Source: CAZFUY01 sp964522445
GTDB taxonomy: Bacteria; Pseudomonadota; Gammaproteobacteria; SZUA-229
DNA length: 64,000 nt
Direction of reading: 5' to 3'
Assembly: GCA_964522445.1 (NCBI GenBank)
Contig: CAZFUY010000001.1
Coordinates: 1 to 64,000 of the forward strand
Part shown: positions 54,692-63,018 of the stretch, piece by piece
Numbering within the stretch: the stretch's first letter is position 1
Layout: each line of letters starts with the position of its first letter
Made by a program: the position numbers and the translations under genes
Notes under the pieces: model-generated
Told to the model about the DNA's origin: nothing
Seen by the model: only the letters and a program-made list of their open reading frames with translations
Databases searched by the model: none

Positions 54692-55441
54692 TTAAATCAC
54701 CTTTGCTTCGTTACGCAGTTTTTCAACCAGTTCTGATACAGAAGCTACTTTTATGCCTGCACTGCGTTGTTCAGGTTCGCTAACTTTCAATGTTGTTAGT
54801 CGTGGTTTTATATCAATATCTATGTCTGAAATCTGCTGAATATCCAGCGGCTTTTTCTTTGCTTTCATAATATTGGGTAATTTTGCATAACGAGGTTCGT
54901 TAAGTCGCAAGTCTGTTGTTATAGCTGCAGGTAGTTGCAATTTTATTGTTTCTAATCCTCCATCTATTTCACGAGTAACGCTGACTTCGTTATTATTTAA
55001 TTCAACTTTTGAAGCAAACGTACCCTGAGGCCAGTTCATTAATGCAGATAGCATTTGTCCGGTTTGATTACTGTCATCATCAATAGCCTGTTTGCCCAGA
55101 AGAACCAGATCGGGGGATTCAATTTCAATAACGTGTTTTAATAATTTGGCAACAGCCAGTGGTTGAAGTTCTTCGTCTGTCTGCATTAATAAGCCACGAT
55201 CAGCACCTAATGCCAAAGCGCTACGAAGTGTTTCCTGACATTCTTTTGGCCCGAGTGAGACAACAATAATTTCATCTACTTTGTTTGCTTCTTTAAGGCG
55301 TATTGCTTCTTCAACGGCTATTTCATCAAAAGGGTTAATGGACATTTTTACATTAGCCAGATCAACAGCGCTATTATCTTCATTTACACGAATCTTGATG
55401 TTGTAATCAACAACTCGTTTAACAGCAACAAGAATTTTCAT
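54692..55441 (-). CDS. etfB: Electron transfer flavoprotein beta subunit
   Basis: The 249-residue subunit opens with [19 protein letters not shown], has the signature [42 protein letters not shown] and the [15 protein letters not shown] loop that binds AMP. It is an operon partner of etfA. Confidence 0.96.
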   Translation of the reverse strand: MKILVAVKRVVDYNIKIRVNEDNSAVDLANVKMSINPFDEIAVEEAIRLKEANKVDEIIVVSLGPKECQETLRSALALGADRGLLMQTDEELQPLAVAKLLKHVIEIESPDLVLLGKQAIDDDSNQTGQMLSALMNWPQGTFASKVELNNNEVSVTREIDGGLETIKLQLPAAITTDLRLNEPRYAKLPNIMKAKKKPLDIQQISDIDIDIKPRLTTLKVSEPEQRSAGIKVASVSELVEKLRNEAKVI

Positions 55442-55452
55442 ATCTTATCCCT

Positions 55453-57237
55453 CTAAAATGCTTCGTCATTAAATGACATGGTACTTTTTGCGCCGGCCAT
55501 CATCGTTGCAAATAAAGAACCTGTTTGTGGCAGAATGCGCTCAAAATAAAACTGAGCCGTATCAATTTTGGCCTGATAAAAAATGGCTTCATCACTGTCT
55601 CGTTTTTGCATGCCAATTTCAGCCATTCGCATCCATTGATAAGCAAGGGCGACTAATGCTAGCATTCGCAAATAATCTGTGGCAGCGACACCAATTTCAT
55701 CGGGGTTTTTTATGCCACGTTGAGCGAGCACAGCGGTGATTTTCTGTAAGCGACCAAATGCTTTTGCCAGAGGCATTAAAAAATCTTTTAATTCAAAGCT
55801 CATTTCTTTTTCATAAAGATAATTGCTAACAGTGTGGAAGAAAGGTCGCAGGTTGCGGCCAAAGTGAGCGGGCATTTTTCGACCTAAAAGATCTAATGCC
55901 TGAATGCCGTTAGTACCTTCGTAAATCTGTGCAATACGTGCATCGCGCACATACTGTTCCATGCTGTTTTCACGAATATAACCGTGGCCACCAAAAACCT
56001 GCATACCAAGATTAGCCAGTTCAGAGCCGCAGTCCGTCATAAATGCTTTTACTACAGGAGTCATGAGTGCAACAAAATCTTCGGCCTGTTTGCGACGGCC
56101 AGCATCGGGATGTTTATGTGCGTGATCCAGTTCAAATGCGACCCAGCCAGCCAGTGCGCGATTGCCTTCTATTAATGCACGTTGTGTTAATAACATGCGG
56201 CGTATGTCGGCATGTACCAGAATGGGGTCAGCTTTTTCATCAGGATTTTTAGTGCCGGTTAATGCACGACCCTGCAAGCGTTCACGTGCATATTCAACTG
56301 CGCCCTGATATGAAGCTTCTGCAATGCCAAGCCCCTGTATGCCAACGCCAAGGCGTTCGTTATTCATCATCACAAACATGGCTTCCATGCCCTTGTTTAA
56401 TTTACCAATGAGATAGCCCTTGGCATCATCAAAATTCATAACGCATGTTGAGGATGCCTTAATTCCCATTTTATGTTCAATAGAGCCACAGCTAACGCCA
56501 TTGGTTTCGCCACATGAGCCATCATCATTAACAGAAAGTTTTGGCACCAGGAATAAGCTGATGCCTTTAATACCTTCAGGGGCATTGGGTGTTCTGGCTA
56601 AAACCAGATGAATAATGTTTTCAGTTAGATCATGATCGCCCGCAGTAATAAATATTTTAGTGCCTGTTACAAGATAGCTATTATCATCCTGAGGAATTGC
56701 TTTGGTACGACATAAACCCAGGTCTGTTCCGCAATGAGGTTCTGTCAAACACATAGAACCACTCCAGCTGCCTTCAACCATTTTGGCAAGATATATTTTT
56801 TTTAATTCATCACTGCCATACAGTTCGATAACATTTTCAGCACCGGCAGTCAGGCCAGGATAAAGACCAAATGAAAAGTTTGAACTGCACATGGCTTCTT
56901 CGGCCATCATGGCGACTGTTTTTGGTAATCCCTGTCCGCCATATTCTGGATCAGCCGTTAAGCTGTTTAAGCCCATTTCACAAAAAGCTTTATAGGCTTC
57001 TTTAAACCCTTCTGGTGTGGTGACAATGCCATTATCAAAGTGACAGCCTTCTTCATCACCACTTCGGTTTAATGGCTGTAACTGTTGTTCACAGAATTTA
57101 CCCGTTTCTTCTAAAAGAGCATCAACTAAATCGGAACTTATTTCTTCAAAACCGGGTAAAGCCTGAATAGCTTCAGGGTCGAGAAGTTCGTTGTATACAA
57201 AGCGCATATCGCGCAGTGGAGTTTTATAACTGGCCAT
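55453..57237 (-). CDS. Acyl-CoA dehydrogenase
   Basis: The 594-residue flavoenzyme makes the first oxidation of beta-oxidation. Signature segments: LTEPHCGTDLGLCRTKA, ITAGDHDLTENIIHLVLARTPNA, and the catalytic Glu in QIYEGTNGIQALDLLGRK. It has the extra C-terminal domain seen in the long (about 600-residue) family that includes DmdC, a 3-methylmercaptopropionyl-CoA dehydrogenase, and FadE-like enzymes, so DMSP catabolism is also possible. Chain-length preference cannot be read. It lies between fadN-type and etfB genes. Confidence 0.93.
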   Translation of the reverse strand: MASYKTPLRDMRFVYNELLDPEAIQALPGFEEISSDLVDALLEETGKFCEQQLQPLNRSGDEEGCHFDNGIVTTPEGFKEAYKAFCEMGLNSLTADPEYGGQGLPKTVAMMAEEAMCSSNFSFGLYPGLTAGAENVIELYGSDELKKIYLAKMVEGSWSGSMCLTEPHCGTDLGLCRTKAIPQDDNSYLVTGTKIFITAGDHDLTENIIHLVLARTPNAPEGIKGISLFLVPKLSVNDDGSCGETNGVSCGSIEHKMGIKASSTCVMNFDDAKGYLIGKLNKGMEAMFVMMNNERLGVGIQGLGIAEASYQGAVEYARERLQGRALTGTKNPDEKADPILVHADIRRMLLTQRALIEGNRALAGWVAFELDHAHKHPDAGRRKQAEDFVALMTPVVKAFMTDCGSELANLGMQVFGGHGYIRENSMEQYVRDARIAQIYEGTNGIQALDLLGRKMPAHFGRNLRPFFHTVSNYLYEKEMSFELKDFLMPLAKAFGRLQKITAVLAQRGIKNPDEIGVAATDYLRMLALVALAYQWMRMAEIGMQKRDSDEAIFYQAKIDTAQFYFERILPQTGSLFATMMAGAKSTMSFNDEAF

Positions 57238-57255
57238 TGTTTTAATTCCTCCCCC

Positions 57256-59595
57256 TTAGTTCCTGAGTGGTTTGCCGGTTTCGAGCATATGTTCCATTCG
57301 ATCCAGAGTGTCTGGATGGTGGGCCAGGGTCATAAATGTTTTGCGCTCAAGTTCAAGCAAATCATCTTCGCTGAGAGTTTCTGTCATATCGGTATCATCA
57401 CCACTCATTACATTGGCAAGTGCCAGTGAGACAACTTCATCATGAGCTGTTGCCATGCCATTTTTTCTAAACCCACTAACTGCCATGCTCATGGCTGTTT
57501 TTGCAGTAGCGCCTGCTAAACTAATTTCAATTTCTTCAGGCGGTTGATAATTTTCAAGCATTGATAATGCCTGTGCTTTTGCATCAGCAAGTAAACGGTA
57601 ACGATTCATAGTGATGTTATCGTCGGCACGTAATAGCAACATTTCTTTGGCTTCTGCTGCAGATTTTGCAACCATTGCAGTGCTAATCATTTCAAAAACT
57701 TTAATGGCGGGTGGCATAGGGCCTGCGGGGCGTTTTTTATTTATAAACCAGCGTTGCAGCATTTCTTTGCAGCCACCCCAGCCAGGAATTAAACCAACAC
57801 CAACTTCAACAAGTCCCATGTAAGTTTCTGCATGCGCCTGTATGTGATCACAATGAAGTAATATTTCACAGCCACCACCTAATGCCATACCCGAGGGTGC
57901 GCCAACAACAGGGAAAGGTGCATACTTAAGGGCTTTATAAGTTTGCTGACCTGATTCAATCATCTCTTCAATTTGATCCCAGCTTGCCAGGTTTGCGGCA
58001 AATAATAATAAACCGATATTGGCACCTACAGAAAAATTTGTACCTTCGTTGTAAATAACCAGTGCTTTAAAATCATTTTCTATGCGTTGAATAGCAGTAT
58101 TAATCATCTTCAAAATATCAGGGTCAATAGCATTCATTTTGCTGGTAAATTCTAAACAGATAACGCCGTCACCAATATCCCATAATGAAGCGGAGCTATT
58201 TTTCTCAATGGGTTTGCTGGCAAGTTTTATATCTGAAAGAAGTAAAATGCCCTCACCACGAATAACATTATGGTATTTGCCATCAATGCCCAGGCTTTGT
58301 AACTGACCATTTTCTACATGATAAAATTTGCAGTTGTTTTTAGTTTGTTGCAGCGCCGTTTTTAATAGTGAAGGAATTTCTATGTCATCTTCTTCAAGAC
58401 GTTTTGCAAAAAACTCAGCACCGAGTTGATCGATTAATTCAAAGGGGCCAAACTTCCATGCGTAGCCCAGCTTCATGGCTTCATCGACTGCAAGAATATC
58501 ATCTGCAATTTCAGGTACTAAACTGGCGGCATAACTTAAAACCTGTGATAAAACTTTCCATGCATAAACACCACCTTTATCATCGTGGTTTACAAGCGCC
58601 TGTAATCCACCTTTGCGAGATGCAGAAATACTTTTTAGCCGGACTTTTTTAGCAGGGTGATATTCGCCTGTGTTTAGATTGATGGCTTCTTTTATTTTTT
58701 TACCGCCTTCACGATTTAAATGATAAAAACCACCTTTGCCTTTTCGTCCTGTATAACCTGTTTCAATTAGTTTGGTAATGAGTTCCGGGATAATAGCTTT
58801 TGCATGGAAGGCATCATCTTTTGGTAGCGTGCTGGTCATGCTTTCCATTAAGTGAGGCATTAAGTCGAGACCGACTAAATCGGATAAACCAAACACGCCA
58901 GTTTTGGGAATGCCCATGGGCCGACCCACAACAGCATCTGCTTCTTCTATGCTCAAACCCAATGCCATTGCTTCAAGAATGGAAACCTGAATCCAGTAAA
59001 TGCCAATACGGTTAGCGATAAATCCGGGAGTGTCTTTACAGTTAACAACACCTTTGCCTAATGCTATATCAGAAAACAGGTTGATGGCTTTAACAACCTC
59101 GTTCCGTGTTTTTTCACCCGTGGTGATTTCCAGTAAACGCATATAACGGGGTGGATTGAAAAAATGGGTAATTAAAAAATTAGCAGAAAATTCATCTGAT
59201 AATCCATTAATTAAATCATGCAAAGGAATAGATGATGTATTTGAAGAAATAATGGCATCTGCTTTGCGTACGCCATCAATTTTATGGTAGAGATTCTGTT
59301 TGATATCCAGGCGTTCGATAACGGCTTCAATTATCCAGTCACAGTCTGCCAGTAAATCCATATTGTCTTCTACATTGCCGGTGGTGATTAGCTTTGCATT
59401 TTTTTTATGCATAAATGCAGCAGGTTGAGCTTTTATCATTTTGCTCACTGCGGTTTCGGCAATAATATTTCGGTTGTCTGCACCTTTGGGTACTATGTCC
59501 AGAAGCACAACAGGGATACCTGCATTTGTTATATGAGCGGCAATGCCTGCGCCCATTACGCCCGCGCCAATAACAGCAACTTTATTAATTTCCAT
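57256..59595 (-). CDS. fadN: 3-hydroxyacyl-CoA dehydrogenase/enoyl-CoA hydratase, FadN type
   Basis: The 779-residue fused enzyme has the NAD-binding dehydrogenase first (VAVIGAGVMGAGIAAHITNAG, then SSNTSSIP and THFFNPPRYMRLLEI) and the crotonase-like hydratase last (from about residue 480: SVGANIGLLLFAANL, GMALGGGCEILLHCD, LVEVGVGLIPGWGG). This order is that of Bacillus FadN, not of E. coli FadB. With fadA and the acyl-CoA dehydrogenase it completes the cycle. ATG 59595 overlaps the fadA stop by one base; a longer upstream start would run into fadA. Confidence 0.94.
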   Translation of the reverse strand: MEINKVAVIGAGVMGAGIAAHITNAGIPVVLLDIVPKGADNRNIIAETAVSKMIKAQPAAFMHKKNAKLITTGNVEDNMDLLADCDWIIEAVIERLDIKQNLYHKIDGVRKADAIISSNTSSIPLHDLINGLSDEFSANFLITHFFNPPRYMRLLEITTGEKTRNEVVKAINLFSDIALGKGVVNCKDTPGFIANRIGIYWIQVSILEAMALGLSIEEADAVVGRPMGIPKTGVFGLSDLVGLDLMPHLMESMTSTLPKDDAFHAKAIIPELITKLIETGYTGRKGKGGFYHLNREGGKKIKEAINLNTGEYHPAKKVRLKSISASRKGGLQALVNHDDKGGVYAWKVLSQVLSYAASLVPEIADDILAVDEAMKLGYAWKFGPFELIDQLGAEFFAKRLEEDDIEIPSLLKTALQQTKNNCKFYHVENGQLQSLGIDGKYHNVIRGEGILLLSDIKLASKPIEKNSSASLWDIGDGVICLEFTSKMNAIDPDILKMINTAIQRIENDFKALVIYNEGTNFSVGANIGLLLFAANLASWDQIEEMIESGQQTYKALKYAPFPVVGAPSGMALGGGCEILLHCDHIQAHAETYMGLVEVGVGLIPGWGGCKEMLQRWFINKKRPAGPMPPAIKVFEMISTAMVAKSAAEAKEMLLLRADDNITMNRYRLLADAKAQALSMLENYQPPEEIEISLAGATAKTAMSMAVSGFRKNGMATAHDEVVSLALANVMSGDDTDMTETLSEDDLLELERKTFMTLAHHPDTLDRMEHMLETGKPLRN

Positions 59596-60719
59596 TACAC
59601 GGCCTCCAGTATAGTGGCGATGCCCTGACCTCCGCCGATGCACTGAGTCGCCAGTGCAAATTGCTTGCCTTCTCGTTTTAACAGAGAAGCTGCTTTGCCG
59701 GTGATGCGAGCGCCGGTAGCGCCCAGTGGGTGACCAAGTGCAATTGCCCCGCCATCAAGATTAATTTTATTCATATCCAGATTCAGATCGTGGATGCAGG
59801 CAAGAGACTGGGAGGCGAAGGCTTCATTAAGTTCGATAATGTCGATATCAGTGATGCTAAGGCCTGCTCGTTTCAGTGCCTTGTTGCTGGAGAGGACAGG
59901 GCCTATGCCCATAATCTCTGGCGCACAACCTGAAACGGCAATGCTGCGGATTTTAGCCATAATTTCCAGACCATTAGCTTTTGCATAGTCTTCACTGCAA
60001 ACCAGTGTGGCAGATGCGCCATCGGTTAGAGGGGATGATGTACCGGCAGTGACTGAGCCGTTTTCATCAAATGCCAGTCGTAATTCAGCCAGCCCATCAA
60101 GTGTAGTTTCGGGTCGGATGCAGCCATCTTTATCTACATCAGCAACGGCTATTATTTCATCGTTTAATTTGCCTGCTTGTTGAGCAGCCATGGCGCGTTG
60201 ATGACTGGATAGCGCAAATTCTTCCTGTTCCTTGCGACTGATATTATATTTTGTTGCCAGATTTTCTGCCGTCTCTCCCATGCCCATATAAGCACCGGGT
60301 AGCTCTTCTGCAAGTTGTGGGTTTGGCATGGGATTAAAGCCCATCATAGGTACGCGGGTCATGGATTCGACACCGGCACAGATATAAATATCTCCAGCCC
60401 CCATTAAAATTGCACCGGCGGCATTATGAATGCTTTGCATGGATGAGCCGCAAAAACGATTAACGGTTGTTCCTGCAACGGACTGAGGCAGGCCGGCAAG
60501 AAACACAACCAGACGTGCTACATTAAAACCCTGTTCGCCTTCGGGGAACGCACAGCCGAGAATAAGGTCCTCAATATCATCCACATTAACACCGCTTTTC
60601 TCAACCAGGCCTTTAACTGCCGTAGCTGCAAGGTCATCGGGGCGAACCTTTATCAATGCGCCCTTATTAGAGGGGGTAAAGGGGGTTCTGGTATAACCAG
60701 CAATTACGACATTTTTCAT
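59595..60719 (-). CDS. fadA: Acetyl-CoA acyltransferase (3-ketoacyl-CoA thiolase)
   Basis: The 374-residue thiolase cleaves 3-ketoacyl-CoA to acetyl-CoA. Active-site residues: nucleophile Cys in VNRFCGSSMQSI, His in GGAIALGHPLGATGARI and Cys in ATQCIGGGQG. GCGGAGAAG lies before the ATG. It is the first gene of the fatty-acid block, downstream of the MerR regulator gene (121-base gap). Confidence 0.95.
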   Translation of the reverse strand: MKNVVIAGYTRTPFTPSNKGALIKVRPDDLAATAVKGLVEKSGVNVDDIEDLILGCAFPEGEQGFNVARLVVFLAGLPQSVAGTTVNRFCGSSMQSIHNAAGAILMGAGDIYICAGVESMTRVPMMGFNPMPNPQLAEELPGAYMGMGETAENLATKYNISRKEQEEFALSSHQRAMAAQQAGKLNDEIIAVADVDKDGCIRPETTLDGLAELRLAFDENGSVTAGTSSPLTDGASATLVCSEDYAKANGLEIMAKIRSIAVSGCAPEIMGIGPVLSSNKALKRAGLSITDIDIIELNEAFASQSLACIHDLNLDMNKINLDGGAIALGHPLGATGARITGKAASLLKREGKQFALATQCIGGGQGIATILEAV

Positions 60720-60840
60720 TAGCTTCTCCGCTATAAATATTATGAGGTTTTTGCACGATAGAGGCGCGAAAGAAAAAGGCGCTAAAATTTTTACTCGTGA
60801 ATATATTGTGCAATGGTCTCATTATGACTGTATATGCAGG

Positions 60841-61212
60841 TTATTTGCTTAATGCCTGAGTAGCCTGCTTTTTAATATCCCTTAATTCTTCCAGTGTAAT
60901 TATCACGTCTTCCTGCTGCTGTTCTAATTCAGTAATGCGCTCGTTAACTCGAGTAAGCAGAAGTTGCACCTGCTCTTTTTGTGTTGGGTCTATGATATAT
61001 AGCTCTAAATACTCGTTTATGTCAGTTAAAGAAAAACCGAGTCGTTTAGCACGTAGAATTAATTTCAAACGCGCGCGGTCTTTATATGAATAAGCGCGAG
61101 TTGATCCCACGCGTTGAGGTGAAATTAGTCCCCTGGTTTCATAAAATCGTATGGTTCTCGGGGTTATACCAAACTCATTAGCGAGTTCAGTAATGCTTGA
61201 TAGCTTGTCCAT
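60841..61212 (-). CDS. MerR-family regulator, LiuR-like
   Basis: The 123-residue protein has an N-terminal helix-turn-helix (SSITELANEFGITPRTIRFYETRGLISPQRVGSTRAYS) and a C-terminal coiled coil that includes LGFSLTDINEYLELY. Its sequence follows LiuR-type regulators of leucine and fatty-acid breakdown, which respond to CoA intermediates. It precedes fadA on the same strand and probably controls the block. ATG 61212 has AGAGGAG upstream; a longer start at 61260 lacks one. Confidence 0.88.
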   Translation of the reverse strand: MDKLSSITELANEFGITPRTIRFYETRGLISPQRVGSTRAYSYKDRARLKLILRAKRLGFSLTDINEYLELYIIDPTQKEQVQLLLTRVNERITELEQQQEDVIITLEELRDIKKQATQALSK

Positions 61213-61231
61213 AACGTCTCCTCTGCTTATA

Positions 61232-61260
61232 AATATATGCTTGCTTGACGTATAGGTCAA
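61232..61260 (-). promoter_or_regulatory. Promoter and 16-bp dyad upstream of the MerR gene
   Basis: On the minus strand TTGACC (61260-61255), a 17-base spacer and TATATT (61237-61232) form a sigma-70 promoter. The dyad TTGAC-N6-GTCAA (61245-61260) overlaps the -35 element, as expected of an autoregulatory operator. Confidence 0.5.
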
Positions 61261-61534
61261 CTAAATAACCTTTTTTGTTTTTAGGTGATAAATATTGTTT
61301 ATAGGAATTGATTTTTTCTATAAATGTATCTTTTAGAGAGCTGTAAATATATCAGGTTAAAGTACAGGGTTTATCGATATAGTCACTTATTGATTGCGGC
61401 TTATTTAAATGTGTTCTGGTTAACATATTAAGAACAAGGCGTTAATTTCTATTTATCTTGTGTGCTCTATCACTAAACAGTGATTATAAATAACTATAGT
61501 TGTTTGAGATTTTAATTTCACAGGTATTGCTGCA

Positions 61535-62941
61535 ATGTTACAAGTTAAGCCAATGTTAAAAGTGTTATTAGCATTAGTCGTATGTATGGGTATTATGGGT
61601 TGTGGTTCTACAACAAAACCAGAGCCAGGAACAGATACAGGAACAGACACAGGAACAGATACAGGAACAGACACAGGAACAGACACGGGAACAGACACAG
61701 GAACAGGCGGAGGTTCAGTTAATGCGGATACTCAGCTTGTTCCTAAGACTTTTGATTGTTCTGAAAGTAATATTCTATGTGTAAGTAAAGTGTCAGGTCA
61801 GAACCAGGAATTTACAAGCATACAAACAGCAGTTGATACAGCTATTGCTGGTGAAACAGTTGTCGTTTTTGATGGTAGCTATGCAGGATTTAGAGTTAGT
61901 AATAGTGGAACACAGGGAAGCCCAATAATAATTACGGCAAATGGAAATGATGTGCGAATTACCAGTGATGAGGCGTTAAGTACAGATAGAATTCATATTG
62001 AGAATTCTAACTTTGTGACTATTGAAGGGTTTACAATAGATAAGCAGGGAGCATCTGGAATGGGAATCACAGCACGGGGTGCTACTGCAAATTCTCCAAT
62101 GTATGGAGTAAAGGTTCAGTTTAATACAGTGAGTAATTCAGTATTACCAAATATTTATTTATCACAGGCAGCAGATTCATTAATTTTGGGAAATATAACC
62201 AGTGGCTCTACTTCCAGTCATGGTATTTATTTATCAAATGGAGGTTCTGATAATACAGTTGTTCAGGGTAACCGATGTTTTAATAATGCATCAAATGGAA
62301 TTCATTTTAATGGTGATATTTCTATAGGTGGAGATGGTTTGCACACGGGGCTAACTGTTATAAATAATATTATTTACAATAACACTGCCAATGGAATTGA
62401 TGCTGATGGTGTTCATGAGTCTCGATTTGAGAATAATTTAATTTATTCAAATGGAAGGCATGCTATTCGTGTTTTTAAAGAAGATTCTTCTGCAGGTTCT
62501 GGTAATCTTGAATTCATTAATAATACATTAATATCAAATAATGGCTGGGGAATAAAACTTACTGATGATATTGGTGGAAATGTTATTTTTAATAATATTA
62601 TTTTAGGCAACACTGTAGGTTGTTTAGCTGTAGGTCATGTCTCAGCAGTAAGTAATAATAATATTTTTCAAGATGGATGTGCTTACTCAAATGATGGTGA
62701 GTCGTCAGTTATGGTTCTTTCCACGTGGAAAAATAATTATGATTCAAACTCAATTGAGTCAACAGTAAATACTGTATTAAATAATGTATCTTCAGATGAT
62801 TATTCGTTAGCAAGTGGTTCGCCTGGTATTAATTTTGGTGTTTCCAGTTTAAGTGGTGTGCAGATATCTGCGAACGATATTGAGTCTACAGCAAGGCCAC
62901 AAACATCATCTGTTGATGTGGGTGCGTATGAATACCCATAG
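61535..62941 (+). CDS. Surface lipoprotein with right-handed beta-helix
   Basis: The 468-residue product has a lipoprotein signal (lipobox MGCGS region, Cys about residue 23), a low-complexity linker of six Gly-Thr-Asp-Thr units (about 32-56), and a parallel beta-helix of repeated Asn-rich turns (NIIYNNTANGIDADG, NNLIYSNGRHAIRV). Such helices are typical of polysaccharide lyases and adhesins. The C-terminal RPQTSSVDVGAYEY is of the choice-of-anchor/DUF type seen in beta-helix proteins. No catalytic residues can be assigned. Confidence 0.8.
   Translation: MLQVKPMLKVLLALVVCMGIMGCGSTTKPEPGTDTGTDTGTDTGTDTGTDTGTDTGTGGGSVNADTQLVPKTFDCSESNILCVSKVSGQNQEFTSIQTAVDTAIAGETVVVFDGSYAGFRVSNSGTQGSPIIITANGNDVRITSDEALSTDRIHIENSNFVTIEGFTIDKQGASGMGITARGATANSPMYGVKVQFNTVSNSVLPNIYLSQAADSLILGNITSGSTSSHGIYLSNGGSDNTVVQGNRCFNNASNGIHFNGDISIGGDGLHTGLTVINNIIYNNTANGIDADGVHESRFENNLIYSNGRHAIRVFKEDSSAGSGNLEFINNTLISNNGWGIKLTDDIGGNVIFNNIILGNTVGCLAVGHVSAVSNNNIFQDGCAYSNDGESSVMVLSTWKNNYDSNSIESTVNTVLNNVSSDDYSLASGSPGINFGVSSLSGVQISANDIESTARPQTSSVDVGAYEYP
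61628..61705 (+). repeat. 12-bp tandem repeat in the linker coding region
   Basis: Six units close to GGAACAGACACA, differing by T/C and A/G substitutions, stand in frame and encode Gly-Thr-Asp-Thr. Because the unit is a multiple of three, slippage changes the linker length without frameshift. Confidence 0.85.
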
Positions 62942-62947
62942 AGATTA

Positions 62948-62975
62948 GCTGCCCGGCAGTAAATTTTGGGGCAGC
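62948..62975 (+). terminator. Possible terminator after the beta-helix gene
   Basis: GCTGCCC (62948-62954) pairs with GGGCAGC (62969-62975) around a 14-base loop. The downstream sequence is AT-rich but lacks a clean T-run. Confidence 0.45.
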
Positions 62976-63018
62976 AATTATTATTTAATTATCTATGCAA
63001 ATAAGTATTACTCATGTT

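Noticed and set aside
61453..61698. Minus-strand frame of repeated Ser-Val-Pro-Val
   Set aside because: It is the antisense of the 12-bp tandem repeat in the beta-helix lipoprotein gene and has no ribosome site of its own.
61628..61705. Tandem repeats as a CRISPR array
   Set aside because: Units are 12 bp, contiguous and in frame with a gene; there are no spacers and no cas genes.
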